Source of the DNA: Microbacterium ulmi
Lineage (GTDB): Bacteria > Actinomycetota > Actinomycetes > Actinomycetales > Microbacteriaceae
Reading direction: 5' to 3'
Assembly: GCF_011759705.1 (NCBI RefSeq)
Contig: NZ_JAAOZF010000001.1
Location: forward strand, 1,857,152 to 1,921,151
DNA length: 64,000 nt
Every line of letters starts with the position of its first letter. The stretch's first letter is position 1. Shown piece after piece: positions 9,066 to 18,078 of the stretch. The notes under the pieces are model-generated. The model was not told where the DNA came from and made no database searches. It was given only the letters and a program-made list of their open reading frames with translations. The translations under genes and the position numbers were made by a program.

Positions 9066-9146
9066 GCCGCACCTGGGCGGGCGCTGCGACTCGGCCGCAC
9101 CTGGGCGGGCGCTGCGACTCGGCCGCACCTGGGCGGGCGCCGCGAC
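9066..9146. repeat. Three tandem copies of a 28-bp unit
   Basis: Directly after the LacI stop codon, a 28-bp unit beginning GCCGCACCTGGGCGGGCG occurs at 9066-9093 and identically at 9094-9121. A third, slightly changed and shortened copy lies at 9122-9146. It is GC-rich and non-coding. It sits between the ends of two converging genes (LacI, + strand; HelD, - strand). It may be a variable tandem repeat or part of a transcription-end region; no function can be shown. Confidence 0.85.
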
Positions 9147-9229
9147 GGCCACGCGGCGCCTCGCGAGCGGGGACGACACGGGCCGGGCGGGTGCCCGTGT
9201 CCGCCGCCCGCGATGTCTGCGCCCCGGAG

Positions 9230-11374
9230 TCAGTGCACGGTCAGGACGGCGAGCCGCTGCGTCGCGCGCGTCATCGCGACGTACCGATCGACCGCCCCCT
9301 CGATGCCCGCGCCGAACGAGTCGGGATCGACGAGCACGACGAGGTCGAACTCGAGCCCCTTCGCGGTCTCGGGCGTGAGCGACCTCACGCGCGGCCGCTC
9401 GGCGAAGCCCGGGTCGCCGATGACGCACGCCGTGCCCTCCCCGTGCTCGGCGAGCCAGTCGTCGAGGATCGCATCGCGGTCGGACACCGGCCCGTGCAGG
9501 ACAGGGATGCCGCTGCCGCGGATCGACGTCGGCACGTTCGCGTCGGGAAGCGCCGCGCGGATGACGGGCTCCGCCTCGGCCATGACCTCCGTGGGGGTGC
9601 GGTAGTTGACGCTCAGCGACGCGATCGCGGCGCGGGGGAGCCCGATGCGCTGGAGCCGCTCCTGCCACGACTCCGTGAACCCGTGCCGCGCCTGTGCCCG
9701 GTCTCCCACGATCGTGAAGCTGCGCGACGGGCACCGGCGCAGCAGCATCTGCCACTCGGCATCGGTCAGCTCCTGGGCTTCGTCGACGATGACGTGGGCG
9801 AACGGGCCGGCGAGCACGTCGGGGTCGGCGCCCGGCAGCGCCGCGTCGTCGACAAGGCTGTTCTCGGCATCCTGGCCGCGCAGGATCGACATGACGAGCA
9901 TCTCCGAGTCGTCGGCCGCGATGAGGTGGTCGACGACGCGCGACCGCTCCTCCCGCTCTGCGGCGAGGGCGACGGCGCGGCGCCGCCGCAGCAGTGCCGC
10001 CCCCGGGTCGCCGACGCGCTGACGGGCGGCGTCGAGCAGGGGCAGGTCCGAGACGGTCCACGCGTGCGGGTCGTCGCGCTGCAGCATCCGCACGTCGTCG
10101 CCGCTCAGCCCGGGGGCGCAGCGCTGCAGGAACGCGGGCGACGTCCACAGCTGCGCGACGAGGGCGGCGGGGTCCAGGAGCGGCCACGCCGCGGCGAACG
10201 CGTGCGTCAGCTCCTCGTTCTGCGCGAGCGCCCTGCGGAACAGGGTCGCAGGGACCCCGTCGCGCTGGTCGGCCAGGATGTCGAGCAGCGTCTGCCAGAT
10301 CTGATCCCGTGCGTCGTTGTGCGCCGCGCCCGGCTCCGGCGAGTCGAACGCCTCCGCCCAGTCGGCGGCCGTGAGACGGATGTCGGACCACGGCGTCTCG
10401 ACGATCAGATCGCCCGACGGCGGCCGCTCGTAGAGCGCGACGGCTCGTCCGATGGCCGACGTCACCTCGGGCGACGCCTTCAGCCGCCCGGCATCCGGGT
10501 TCGTCTCGCTCCTCGCGGACGCGCCCTCGGCGACCAGGTCGCGCAGCGTGCAGATCTGCACGCTCTCCTCCCCGAGCCCCGGGAGGATGTCCTCGACGTA
10601 CGCGAGATACGCGGGACTCGGCCCGACGAACAGCACCCCGCCTCCGCCGCGCGCGAGCCGCGGCTCGGAGTACAGGAGGTACGCGGCACGGTGCAGCGCG
10701 ACGACGGTCTTCCCCGTGCCGGGGCCGCCGTCGACCACGAGCGCGCCGCGGGATCCTGCGCGGATGATCGCGTCCTGGTCGGCCTGGATCGTGCCGAGCA
10801 CGTCGCGCATCTGCGGCGAGCGGCTCGCCCCGAGGCTCGCGATGAAGGCCGACTGGTCGTCGAGGGCGGCGGGGGACCGCATCCCCTCCGCTGTGAAGGC
10901 CTCGTCCCAGTAGTCGCTCACGCGGCCGCCGGTCCAGCGATACCTGCGGCGCCTCGCGAGCCCCATCGGATGCGCGAGGGTCGCCGCGAAGAACGGCTCC
11001 GCCGCGGGCGCACGCCAGTCGACCAGCAGACGGCGGCCGTCGCGATCGGTGAGGCCGAAGCGGCCGATGTACACGGGGTCGCTCCCGTCGGCGGGCTCGA
11101 TGCGGCCGAGGCACAGGTCCATGCCGAAGCGGCGCAGCGCGCGCAGGCGTGCCGTCAGCTGATGGATCTCGATGTCGCGGTCCATCGCCGCCTGTCCTTC
11201 TCCGCCCTCCCGCATCCGCACCGCGTCGACCCGGTTCGACAGGGCCGCGATCGTGTCTTCGAGGGTCGCGGCGATCGCCGCGAGATGGCGCTCGTCGTCG
11301 GCGATCAGCGCGGGGTCGGCCTTCGCGGCGAGGCGGTCCGGGAGGTCGAACACGCGAGTGCTCAAGGGGGTCAC
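9230..11374 (-). CDS. helD: HelD-like RNA polymerase recycling ATPase (UvrD/Rep superfamily 1)
   Basis: 714-residue superfamily-1 ATPase. An N-terminal helical arm (residues 20-90, likely coiled coil, ERHLAAIAATLEDTIAALS) precedes the ATPase core. The Q-motif is IQADQ (197-201), Walker A is GGPGTGKT (216-223), Walker B VIVDEAQELTD, and later motifs include VNYRTPTEVM and VAMTRATQRL. HelD binds RNA polymerase and frees stalled complexes; some actinobacterial forms protect against rifampicin. GTG 11374 is chosen because GGAG lies eight bases upstream. It stands alone. Confidence in the family is high; other helicase-like homologues are the alternative. Confidence 0.88.
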   Translation of the reverse strand: MTPLSTRVFDLPDRLAAKADPALIADDERHLAAIAATLEDTIAALSNRVDAVRMREGGEGQAAMDRDIEIHQLTARLRALRRFGMDLCLGRIEPADGSDPVYIGRFGLTDRDGRRLLVDWRAPAAEPFFAATLAHPMGLARRRRYRWTGGRVSDYWDEAFTAEGMRSPAALDDQSAFIASLGASRSPQMRDVLGTIQADQDAIIRAGSRGALVVDGGPGTGKTVVALHRAAYLLYSEPRLARGGGGVLFVGPSPAYLAYVEDILPGLGEESVQICTLRDLVAEGASARSETNPDAGRLKASPEVTSAIGRAVALYERPPSGDLIVETPWSDIRLTAADWAEAFDSPEPGAAHNDARDQIWQTLLDILADQRDGVPATLFRRALAQNEELTHAFAAAWPLLDPAALVAQLWTSPAFLQRCAPGLSGDDVRMLQRDDPHAWTVSDLPLLDAARQRVGDPGAALLRRRRAVALAAEREERSRVVDHLIAADDSEMLVMSILRGQDAENSLVDDAALPGADPDVLAGPFAHVIVDEAQELTDAEWQMLLRRCPSRSFTIVGDRAQARHGFTESWQERLQRIGLPRAAIASLSVNYRTPTEVMAEAEPVIRAALPDANVPTSIRGSGIPVLHGPVSDRDAILDDWLAEHGEGTACVIGDPGFAERPRVRSLTPETAKGLEFDLVVLVDPDSFGAGIEGAVDRYVAMTRATQRLAVLTVH

Positions 11375-11436
11375 GTCGTCAGCTCCGATCTGAGGCTCGT
11401 GGCCGTCGGGTTCGCGGCCGACCAGTATGCGCCTCC

Positions 11437-11463
11437 GAGGGGGCCTTGCGGCAAGGCCCCCTC
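11437..11463. terminator. 12-bp perfect hairpin in the HelD/ANTAR intergenic region
   Basis: GAGGGGGCCTTG (11437-11448) pairs perfectly with CAAGGCCCCCTC (11452-11463) around a three-base loop. It lies beyond the stop of the ANTAR gene and before the HelD start, both on the - strand, so it is best read as the terminator of the ANTAR gene. No U-run follows on either strand, as is common in actinobacteria. The remaining 250 bp of this gap holds no gene. Confidence 0.65.
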
Positions 11464-11624
11464 CCGGCGATATCCTGAAAGTGGAAAGACGCGTCCGAGC
11501 AGCGTCCACGTCCGAGCAGCGTCCGCACGGCGGGCACCGGCTCCGTGACGCGCGGACGCAGTGCGCGGGCGTCACGTCCGGCCGCGGCGTGAGGGCGCAG
11601 TTCGCAATGCGCGAGCGCGACGTC

Positions 11625-12371
11625 TCAGTGGCCCGGAGCGCTGGGCCGCCCCTCACCCGTCTCGCCCGACAGCGACCGCGTGATGAGCTCGCGCGCGGCC
11701 TCGGAGATCCGTTCGCGGCCGTTGCGCGCCCGCTCGCGCAGCCGGCGGAACGCCTCGTCCATGTCGACGTTCTCGGAGTGCGCGATGATCCCCTTCGCCT
11801 GCTCGATGAGCACGCGGCTGTCGAGCGCGCGCTGGAGCTGATCGCGCGAGATCGTCCGGTCCTTGAGCGCGCGTTCATGCAGGATGCTGATCGTCGCGAC
11901 GTCCGCGAGCCCTTGAGCGGCCTTGCCGTCCTCCTCCGAGGCCGGGCGGTCGTGGTCGTAGAAGAGGTTGAGCGATCCGAGCCGATCGGCTCGCAGGCGC
12001 ATGGGCACCGCGAGCACAGACTCGTAGCCGAGCTCCCGGACGGACGTCGCGAACTGCGGCCACCGCGCGTAGATCGAGGCCCATCCGTGCGCTGCGACGA
12101 TCGCGCCCGTGCGGTACGCGTCGACGCACGGCCCTTCGTCCGCCGCGAGCTGCATGAGGCTGATGAGGTGGCTTCGCTCGCTGGATGCCGCGACCACCTC
12201 GAGCCGTCCCTCCGCGCCCGCGAGGAGGATGCCGGCATCCGTCGCCGCGAGCAGGTCACGGCTCAGCTCCGAGAGCGTGCTGAGCAGATCGACGACGTCG
12301 TAGTCTGCCACGAGCGTGTCGGCCAGATTCACGAACGCGTCGACGAGTCTCCCCTCGCGGCTCGCATCCAT
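11625..12371 (-). CDS. GAF-ANTAR domain transcription antitermination regulator
   Basis: 248-residue cytosolic sensor-effector. A GAF domain spans about residues 20-165 (VPMRLRADRLGSLNLFYD is its core). The C-terminal ANTAR RNA-binding domain (about 172-232) contains LIEQAKGIIAHSENVDMDEA followed by FRRLRERAR. ANTAR proteins bind paired hexaloop hairpins in mRNA leaders and prevent termination, usually in response to stress or small ligands. No histidine-kinase or receiver partner is nearby, so the signal is probably sensed by the GAF domain itself. Single gene. Confidence 0.9.
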   Translation of the reverse strand: MDASREGRLVDAFVNLADTLVADYDVVDLLSTLSELSRDLLAATDAGILLAGAEGRLEVVAASSERSHLISLMQLAADEGPCVDAYRTGAIVAAHGWASIYARWPQFATSVRELGYESVLAVPMRLRADRLGSLNLFYDHDRPASEEDGKAAQGLADVATISILHERALKDRTISRDQLQRALDSRVLIEQAKGIIAHSENVDMDEAFRRLRERARNGRERISEAARELITRSLSGETGEGRPSAPGH

Positions 12372-12411
12372 GTCGGCGCGATTCTACGGCGCAGCCCGCC
12401 TCTGCGACAGG

Positions 12412-13512
12412 TCACACGGTCTGGCGCTGCTGAAGGAGGGGGCAGTCGAACGGGTCGCGCTCGCCGAGCCCCACCCTGTTGATGTAGCGCGTCACGATCC
12501 GGTACGACTCCCACAGCCCCGTCTCGGTGTAGCGGACGCCCTGGTCGGCGCAGTACGCCCTGATGATCCCCGAGGCCCGCCGGAGGTGCGGGCGTGGCAT
12601 CGAAGGGAACAGGTGGTGCTCGATCTGGTAGTTGAGCCCGCCCATCGCGACGTCCAGCAGTCGGCTTCCGCGGATGTTTCGGCTCATGAGCACCTGGCGC
12701 CGGAGGAACTCGACCTTGACCTCGGCGGGGACGAGCGGCATCCCCTTGTGGTTCGGTGCGAATGACAGGCCCATGTACAGCCCGAACAGCCCCAGCTGCA
12801 CGGCCAGGAAGGTCGCCGCGATCCCCGGCGACAGCACGAGGAACACGAGCGCGAGGTAGCCGCCGAGACGGAACGCGAGCAGGCCGATCTCGACGGCGCG
12901 CCTGCGCAGCGGCTCCGGCGACAGCACTCGCCGCACGCTCGACGCATGCAGCGAGAGCCCCTCGAGCAGGAGGATCGGGAAGAACAGCGCACCCTGGTGG
13001 GCCATGAGCCACGCCACGGCGCTGCCGTAGCGCGTGACGCGGCGCTGGACCTGCTCGGGGGTGAACGCGATGACGGGCAGCTCGATGTCGGGGTCCGCGC
13101 CGATCTTGTTGGGATTCGCGTGATGGCGCGTGTGCTTGTGCTGCCACCAGCCGTAGCTCATCCCGACGAGCAGATCGCCGAGGAGGATCGAGATCCAGTC
13201 GTTCCACCGCCCCGACACGAAGATCTCGCGGTGCGCCGCGTCATGACCGAGCATCGCGATCTGCGTGAGGACGACAGCGAGCACCGCCGCCGTGAACAGC
13301 TGCCACCAGGTGTCGCCCACCAGGACGAACACCGCGACGACGGCGCCCAGCACGAGGGGCGCGCCGATGAGCTTGGTCCAGTAGTACCCGTAGCGGCGCC
13401 GCATGAGGCCGCTCGCCGTGATGATCCTCGACAGCTCCGTGTAACTGTTGGTCGCGCGCCCAGCGCGCACGGCACCCGTCGCGGGTGCGGTCTGTGTGAG
13501 ATCGCCTGCCAT
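12412..13512 (-). CDS. Membrane fatty acid desaturase (acyl-lipid/acyl-CoA type), copy 1
   Basis: 366-residue integral-membrane di-iron desaturase. All three histidine boxes are visible: GHDAAHREIF, HKHTRHHANPN and NYQIEHHLFPSMPR, with four hydrophobic spans between them. It introduces double bonds into membrane acyl chains using O2 and reduced ferredoxin or a similar donor. It closely resembles the desaturase at 14409 in length and motifs, so the two are paralogues. It is divergent from the cold-shock gene at 14007, so a role in cold adaptation of membrane fluidity is likely but inferred. Confidence 0.9.
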   Translation of the reverse strand: MAGDLTQTAPATGAVRAGRATNSYTELSRIITASGLMRRRYGYYWTKLIGAPLVLGAVVAVFVLVGDTWWQLFTAAVLAVVLTQIAMLGHDAAHREIFVSGRWNDWISILLGDLLVGMSYGWWQHKHTRHHANPNKIGADPDIELPVIAFTPEQVQRRVTRYGSAVAWLMAHQGALFFPILLLEGLSLHASSVRRVLSPEPLRRRAVEIGLLAFRLGGYLALVFLVLSPGIAATFLAVQLGLFGLYMGLSFAPNHKGMPLVPAEVKVEFLRRQVLMSRNIRGSRLLDVAMGGLNYQIEHHLFPSMPRPHLRRASGIIRAYCADQGVRYTETGLWESYRIVTRYINRVGLGERDPFDCPLLQQRQTV

Positions 13513-14006
13513 GATCCGCCCCGATCGCTCCCGGTCGCGCGAACACGCGAACCGCGGATGTCGGGGTCTGGGACATCGGCTTCAGCGTATCGCTCGGGCG
13601 ACGCTGCGGGGCGTGCTTCGCAGGAGCTTCACAGCGCGACGCGCGGCCGTGGAGGGCCCGCGCCGCACGGGAGGATGACGGTCGCCGCAGACGAATCGCA
13701 CGCGGAGGGCGAGATCGACGGCGAAACACGATAGTCTGTCTGAGGAGTCGGCAATCGCGGGCTCCGGGTCATCGTCACAACCGTAGACTTTCTCCGCTCA
13801 ATCTGCAGCGTTCCGCGCCATCGCGCTTCGGGCTGGTTGCCCCAGGAATCGAATTCATCTCATCTCTTCCCCGACTGTTCGCGTGAACACCCCGCGTACA
13901 CTCCCCGCTCGCGCATCCGCGCCTGCGGCCCTCTCTTCCGTGCCGGCGTCGTCGGCCCGGATCCAGGGGCGGCGTTCGCCGTCCCATATCTAGAAAGAAG
14001 GAATCC
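13513..14006. other. Gene-free region carrying the promoter and long leader of the cold-shock gene
   Basis: This 494-bp stretch between the desaturase start (- strand) and cspA (+ strand) has no convincing gene. It must hold divergent promoters. TACACT at 13907-13912 could be a -10 box for cspA, leaving a leader of roughly 90 bases; a farther start would give a longer leader. Cold-shock genes commonly have long structured 5' leaders. I could not identify a known thermosensor fold by eye. Confidence 0.4.
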
Positions 14007-14210
14007 ATGGCTTTTGGAACCGTGAAGTGGTTCAACGCGGAGAAGGGGTTCGGTTTCATCGAGCCCGAGGACGGGACGCCCGACGTGTTCGCCCACTTCA
14101 GCGCGATCGAGGGGAACGGCTACCGTTCGCTCGAAGAGGCGCAGCGCGTCGAGTTCGACGTCGAGCGCGGACCGAAGGGTCCTCAGGCTTCGCGTATCCG
14201 CGCAGTCTGA
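14007..14210 (+). CDS. cspA: Cold-shock protein, CspA family
   Basis: 67-residue single cold-shock domain. RNP1 is KGFGFI (residues 13-18) and RNP2 DVFAHFS (26-32). It binds single-stranded RNA and DNA and melts RNA structure at low temperature. The length is exactly typical. AAGGA lies six bases upstream of ATG 14007. A strong hairpin follows the stop. It lies between two desaturase genes, forming an apparent cold-adaptation neighbourhood. Confidence 0.97.
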   Translation: MAFGTVKWFNAEKGFGFIEPEDGTPDVFAHFSAIEGNGYRSLEEAQRVEFDVERGPKGPQASRIRAV

Positions 14211-14227
14211 TCGTCACCGCACACAAC

Positions 14228-14264
14228 ACGCCGTGGGGCTGCATTCCGGTCCGCCCCACGGCGT
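14228..14264 (+). terminator. 12-bp hairpin terminator after cspA
   Basis: ACGCCGTGGGGC (14228-14239) pairs perfectly with GCCCCACGGCGT (14253-14264) with a 13-base loop, 17 bases after the cspA stop. The stem is strong and GC-rich and is followed by TTCG rather than a long U-run. It separates cspA from the downstream desaturase. Confidence 0.75.
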
Positions 14265-14408
14265 TCGCGTGCCCGCAACCTGTGCATCGGCCTCGCATAC
14301 CGCGCGCGGCATCCGCTCGCGCGTAGAGTCGCGAATGAGGGCGGCCGCCGGCCGCTTCTTCCACCACAGTCTGGCTCTCGGGTCTTTCTGCCGACCCGAG
14401 GAGCAGCC

Positions 14409-15518
14409 ATGACCACTCCTGTCGTCGCATCCACACTCGGCCCTGTCCGCCAGACGTATGCCGGGACGGGCGACTTCCCGCCCGTCGCACGCGCGTACAC
14501 GCAGGTCTCGCAGGTCGTGAGGGAGACGGGGCTGCTCCAGCGCACCCCGTGGTTCTACCTCGCCGTCGGCACGGCGATCGTGCTCGCGCTCGGCGGCGTC
14601 GTCACGGGATTCGTCCTGCTCGGCGACAGCTGGTTCCAGCTGCTCATGGCGGGCGCGCTCGGCATCCTGCTCACGCAGGCCGCCTTCCTCTCCCACGAGG
14701 CCGCGCACCGTCAGATCCTCTCGACCGGACCCGCCAACGACCGGCTCGCCCGCTTCATCGGGGCCGGCATCGTCGGCATGAGCTACTCGTGGTGGGACTC
14801 GAAGCACTCGCGCCACCACGCCAACCCGAACCGCGTCGGGCGCGACCCCGACATCGAGGTCGACACGATCTCGTTCCTCGACGAGGACGCCGCGAAGGCG
14901 CGGGGCCTTCGCCGGCTCATCACGCGCAAGCAGGGGTGGCTGTTCTTCCCCCTGCTGACGCTCGAAGGCCTCAACCTGCACTTCCTCGGCATCCGTCACC
15001 TGCTCTTCTCGAAGGAGGAGATCAAGGGCCGCTGGCTCGAGCTGTCGCTCGTGATCCTGCGCCTCGCGGTCGTCATCGTGCCGGTCTTCGTGTTCCTGCC
15101 GCTCGGCATGGCGTTCGCGTTCCTCGGTGTGCAGCTGGCCGTCTTCGGCGTGTACATGGGCGCGTCCTTCGCCCCGAACCACAAGGGGATGCCGATCATC
15201 GCGCACGACGCGAAGCTCGACTTCTTCAGCAAGCAGGTCCGCACGTCGCGCAACGTCCGCGGCGGATGGTGGGCGACGTGGCTCATGGGCGGGCTCAACT
15301 ACCAGGTCGAGCACCACCTCTTCCCCAGCATGGCCCGGCCGCACCTCTCGAAGGCCCGCGAGATCGTGCGCGACTACTGCGCGACGCTCGACGTCCCCTA
15401 CACCGAGACGAGCCTCGTGAAGTCGTACGCGATCGTCATCGACTACCTCAACCGCGTGGGCCTCGCCGCCCGCGACCCCTTCGACTGCCCCGTGTCGGCG
15501 CAGTACCGGCGCGTCTGA
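14409..15518 (+). CDS. Membrane fatty acid desaturase, copy 2
   Basis: 369-residue paralogue of the desaturase at 12412. Histidine boxes are SHEAAHRQI, SKHSRHHANPN and NYQVEHHLFPSMAR; the same four-span topology is visible. GAGGAGCAGCC lies just before ATG 14409. It is on the same strand as cspA, about 200 bp downstream, with a hairpin between, so it probably has its own promoter. Having two near-identical desaturases around a cold-shock gene suggests duplication with possible differences in regiospecificity or temperature response. Confidence 0.9.
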   Translation: MTTPVVASTLGPVRQTYAGTGDFPPVARAYTQVSQVVRETGLLQRTPWFYLAVGTAIVLALGGVVTGFVLLGDSWFQLLMAGALGILLTQAAFLSHEAAHRQILSTGPANDRLARFIGAGIVGMSYSWWDSKHSRHHANPNRVGRDPDIEVDTISFLDEDAAKARGLRRLITRKQGWLFFPLLTLEGLNLHFLGIRHLLFSKEEIKGRWLELSLVILRLAVVIVPVFVFLPLGMAFAFLGVQLAVFGVYMGASFAPNHKGMPIIAHDAKLDFFSKQVRTSRNVRGGWWATWLMGGLNYQVEHHLFPSMARPHLSKAREIVRDYCATLDVPYTETSLVKSYAIVIDYLNRVGLAARDPFDCPVSAQYRRV

Positions 15519-15527
15519 GCCGCGACC

Positions 15528-16736
15528 CTAGGCTGCGGGCTCCGGCGCCGCCGCGGCATCCATTCCCCACTCGACCGCGAGCTCGACGCCGCGCAGCTGC
15601 GCGAGGCCCTTCAGACGGCCGATGAGCGAGTAGCCGGGGTTCGTGCGGCGCTGCAGGTCGTCGAGCAGCGTGTGGCCGTGATCGGGGCGCATCGGGATGA
15701 CGGCGGCGGCATCGCCGGCGGCCGCGCGTCGGCGCTCTTCGAGCACGAGCTCGCGGACGACCGCGACCATGTCGCTCCGGCCGTCGATGTGGCCGTCCTC
15801 GTAGAAGCTCTTGCCGTCGGCCTCGATCGTGACATTGCGCAGGTGTGCGAAGTGGATGCGATCCGCAAAGCGCCGCGTCATCTCGACGACGTCGTTCGTC
15901 GGCACGGATCCGTAGGAGCCGATGCACATCGTGAGGCCGTTCGCGGGAGACGGCGCGGCATCCAGAAGCCACTGCGCGTCGTCGGCGTCCGACACGACGC
16001 GGGGCAGTCCGAACAGCGGCCGCGGCGGATCGTCGGGGTGGATCGCGAGCCGGACGCCCGCGTCCTCCGCCGCGGGAACGACGTCGCGCAGGAACGCCCC
16101 GAGGCTGCCGCGGAGGTCGTCGGCGGTCATCCCGTCGTAGCGTGCGAGCCCCGCGCGCAGCGAGTCGAGGTCGTACGACTCCTCCGATCCCGGAAGACCC
16201 CGGATGACGGTGCCGGCGAGCACGGAGAGCGCGTCCGCGTCGAGGCTCTCGTACAGCGCGCGCGCACGCGCGAGCTCGTCGGCCGTGTAGTCGGCCTCCG
16301 CGTTCGCGCGGTGCAGGACGAACACGTCGAACGCGGCGTGCTCGATGAAGTCGAACCGCAGCGCATAGCCGCCCGTCGGAAGCGCCCAGCGCAGGTCGGT
16401 GCGGGCCCAGTCGATGACGGGCATGAAGTTGTAGCAGACCGTCTGCAGTCCGGCTTCGCCCAGGTTGCGCAGCGATTGCGCGTAGTTCGCGACGGCGCGG
16501 TCGCGCTCGGGGCCGCCCCACTTGACGTGCTCGTGCACCGGCACCGACTCGACGACCGACCACGTCAGGCCCGCGGCCTCGATCTCGGCCTTGCGCGCAC
16601 GGATCTCGTCGATCGGCCAGACCTCGCCGTTCGGGATGTGGTGCAGCGCCGTGACGATGCCCGTCGCGTCGGTCTGACGGATCTCGGCGAGGGTGATGGG
16701 GTCGTTCGGCCCGAACCAGCGCCAGGTGTGTTCCAC
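15528..16736 (-). CDS. uxuA: D-mannonate dehydratase, UxuA family
   Basis: 402-residue metal-dependent dehydratase of the xylose-isomerase-like TIM-barrel type. Family marks include TWRWFGPNDPITL at the N-terminus, TALHHIPNGEVW, HPDDPPRPLFGLPRV in the middle, and IHFAHLRNV. It converts D-mannonate to 2-keto-3-deoxygluconate in glucuronate breakdown. GTG 16736 is the start. It is a single gene convergent with desaturase copy 2 (9 bp gap). The window also holds an unrelated enolase-superfamily mannonate dehydratase candidate at 2484. Confidence 0.93.
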   Translation of the reverse strand: MEHTWRWFGPNDPITLAEIRQTDATGIVTALHHIPNGEVWPIDEIRARKAEIEAAGLTWSVVESVPVHEHVKWGGPERDRAVANYAQSLRNLGEAGLQTVCYNFMPVIDWARTDLRWALPTGGYALRFDFIEHAAFDVFVLHRANAEADYTADELARARALYESLDADALSVLAGTVIRGLPGSEESYDLDSLRAGLARYDGMTADDLRGSLGAFLRDVVPAAEDAGVRLAIHPDDPPRPLFGLPRVVSDADDAQWLLDAAPSPANGLTMCIGSYGSVPTNDVVEMTRRFADRIHFAHLRNVTIEADGKSFYEDGHIDGRSDMVAVVRELVLEERRRAAAGDAAAVIPMRPDHGHTLLDDLQRRTNPGYSLIGRLKGLAQLRGVELAVEWGMDAAAAPEPAA

Positions 16737-16821
16737 GGTCTGCCTTTCGAGAGGGTGCGGGATGCCGCAGCCGGCCGCCCGTCCTCCACGACGATATGCC
16801 CGTACGTGCGGGCAGCGCCCG

Positions 16822-18060
16822 TCAGAGCGCCCCGAACAGCGTCAGGATGCCGCCGCCGACGGCGCCGACCACGACGACCGCCCACGCGGGGAGGCGGAAC
16901 GAGACCAGCGACGCGAAGCACACGAGCGCGAGGCAGAAGGCCGCGGGGCTCGTGACCGCCGTCGTGAAGACGGGGTCGTACAGCGCCGCCGCGAGGACGC
17001 CGACGACGGCCGCGTTCGCGCCCCGCATGGCGGCTCGTGCCCACGGGCGTGCGCGGAGCGAGTCCCAGAACGGGAGGACGCCGACGAGCAGGAGCAGGCC
17101 AGGGAGGAAGATCGCGACGAGAGCGATCGCGGCCCCCGCGATGCCCCCCGGCCCGACGTCCGACAGCGCGCCGAGGTACGCGGCGAAGGTGAAGAGCGGC
17201 CCCGGCACGGCCTGCGCGAAGCCGTAGCCGGCGACGAACTCCTGCGCGCCGACCCAGCCGGGCTCGACGACTCCCGACTGCAGGAGGGGCAGCACGACGT
17301 GGCCTCCGCCGAAGACGAGCGCCCCCGCGCGGAAGAACGCGTCGAACAGATCGATCGCGCCGGATGCCGTCACCGCGGCGAGCAGCGGGAGACCCACGAG
17401 CAGCACGCCGAATGCCGCGAGACACAGGCCTCCGGCCGCGCGCGTGACCCCGAAGCGGAGGACTCCCGCCGTCTCGGCGGCCGATCCGCGGCAGAGCCAC
17501 AGGCCTCCGACCGCGCCGAGCGCGATCGCGAGGAGCTGGCCCCACGATCCCGCGACGGCGACGACGCACACGGCGGCGACGAGCGCGATGCCGGCGCGGC
17601 GGCGGTCGGGCGTCAGGGTCTTCGCCATCCCCCAGACGGCCTGGGCGACGATCGCGACCGCCACGATCCCGAGACCCGCGAGGACTCCGCCGGCGACGTC
17701 GCCGCCGAGGAGCGTCGACCCGTACGCGAACGCGACCATGAGCACGGCCGAAGGGAGCGTGAACGCGACGAAGGCCGCGATCGCGCCCCACGCGCCGCCC
17801 CGCAGGAGCCCGAGCGCGAACCCGACCTGACTCGACGCGGGTCCGGGGAGGAACTGGCACAGCGCGACGACGTCGGCGTACTCGCGGTCGTCGAGCCAGC
17901 GCCGTCGCACGACGAGGTCTTCGCGGAAGTAGCCCAGGTGAGCGATCGGGCCGCCGAACGACGTGACGCCGAGCCGGAGGAACGCGAGGAACACCTCCGA
18001 CGGGCCGCCCCGTCCCACGCGCGCCGCGGCATCCGTCCTCACACCGACATCCTTGCGCAC
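16822..18060 (-). CDS. chrA: Chromate transporter, ChrA family (full-length, two-domain)
   Basis: 412-residue inner-membrane protein of the CHR superfamily, made of two homologous halves with about 10-12 spans. The first half has the signatures VTSFGGPIAHLGYF and CQFLPGPASSQVGFALGLL; the second repeats them as ALVFGGGHVVLPLLQ and GYGFAQAVPGPLFTFAAYLG. Full-length ChrA expels chromate by proton antiport. No chromate-responsive regulator is adjacent, so the physiological substrate may be another oxyanion. GTG start at 18060. Confidence 0.9.
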   Translation of the reverse strand: MRKDVGVRTDAAARVGRGGPSEVFLAFLRLGVTSFGGPIAHLGYFREDLVVRRRWLDDREYADVVALCQFLPGPASSQVGFALGLLRGGAWGAIAAFVAFTLPSAVLMVAFAYGSTLLGGDVAGGVLAGLGIVAVAIVAQAVWGMAKTLTPDRRRAGIALVAAVCVVAVAGSWGQLLAIALGAVGGLWLCRGSAAETAGVLRFGVTRAAGGLCLAAFGVLLVGLPLLAAVTASGAIDLFDAFFRAGALVFGGGHVVLPLLQSGVVEPGWVGAQEFVAGYGFAQAVPGPLFTFAAYLGALSDVGPGGIAGAAIALVAIFLPGLLLLVGVLPFWDSLRARPWARAAMRGANAAVVGVLAAALYDPVFTTAVTSPAAFCLALVCFASLVSFRLPAWAVVVVGAVGGGILTLFGAL

Positions 18061-18078
18061 GGGCGGCGCGGCGCGGCA

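Noticed and set aside
7995-11548. Very long open frames on the strand opposite and out of frame with the LacI and HelD genes
   Set aside because: High GC leaves few stop codons in other frames. These frames read as Arg/Pro/Ala-rich sequence without domains, while the LacI and HelD frames carry complete motif sets.
16822-18060. A chromate-resistance island
   Set aside because: Only chrA is present. No chrB, regulator, reductase or mobile-element gene is nearby.
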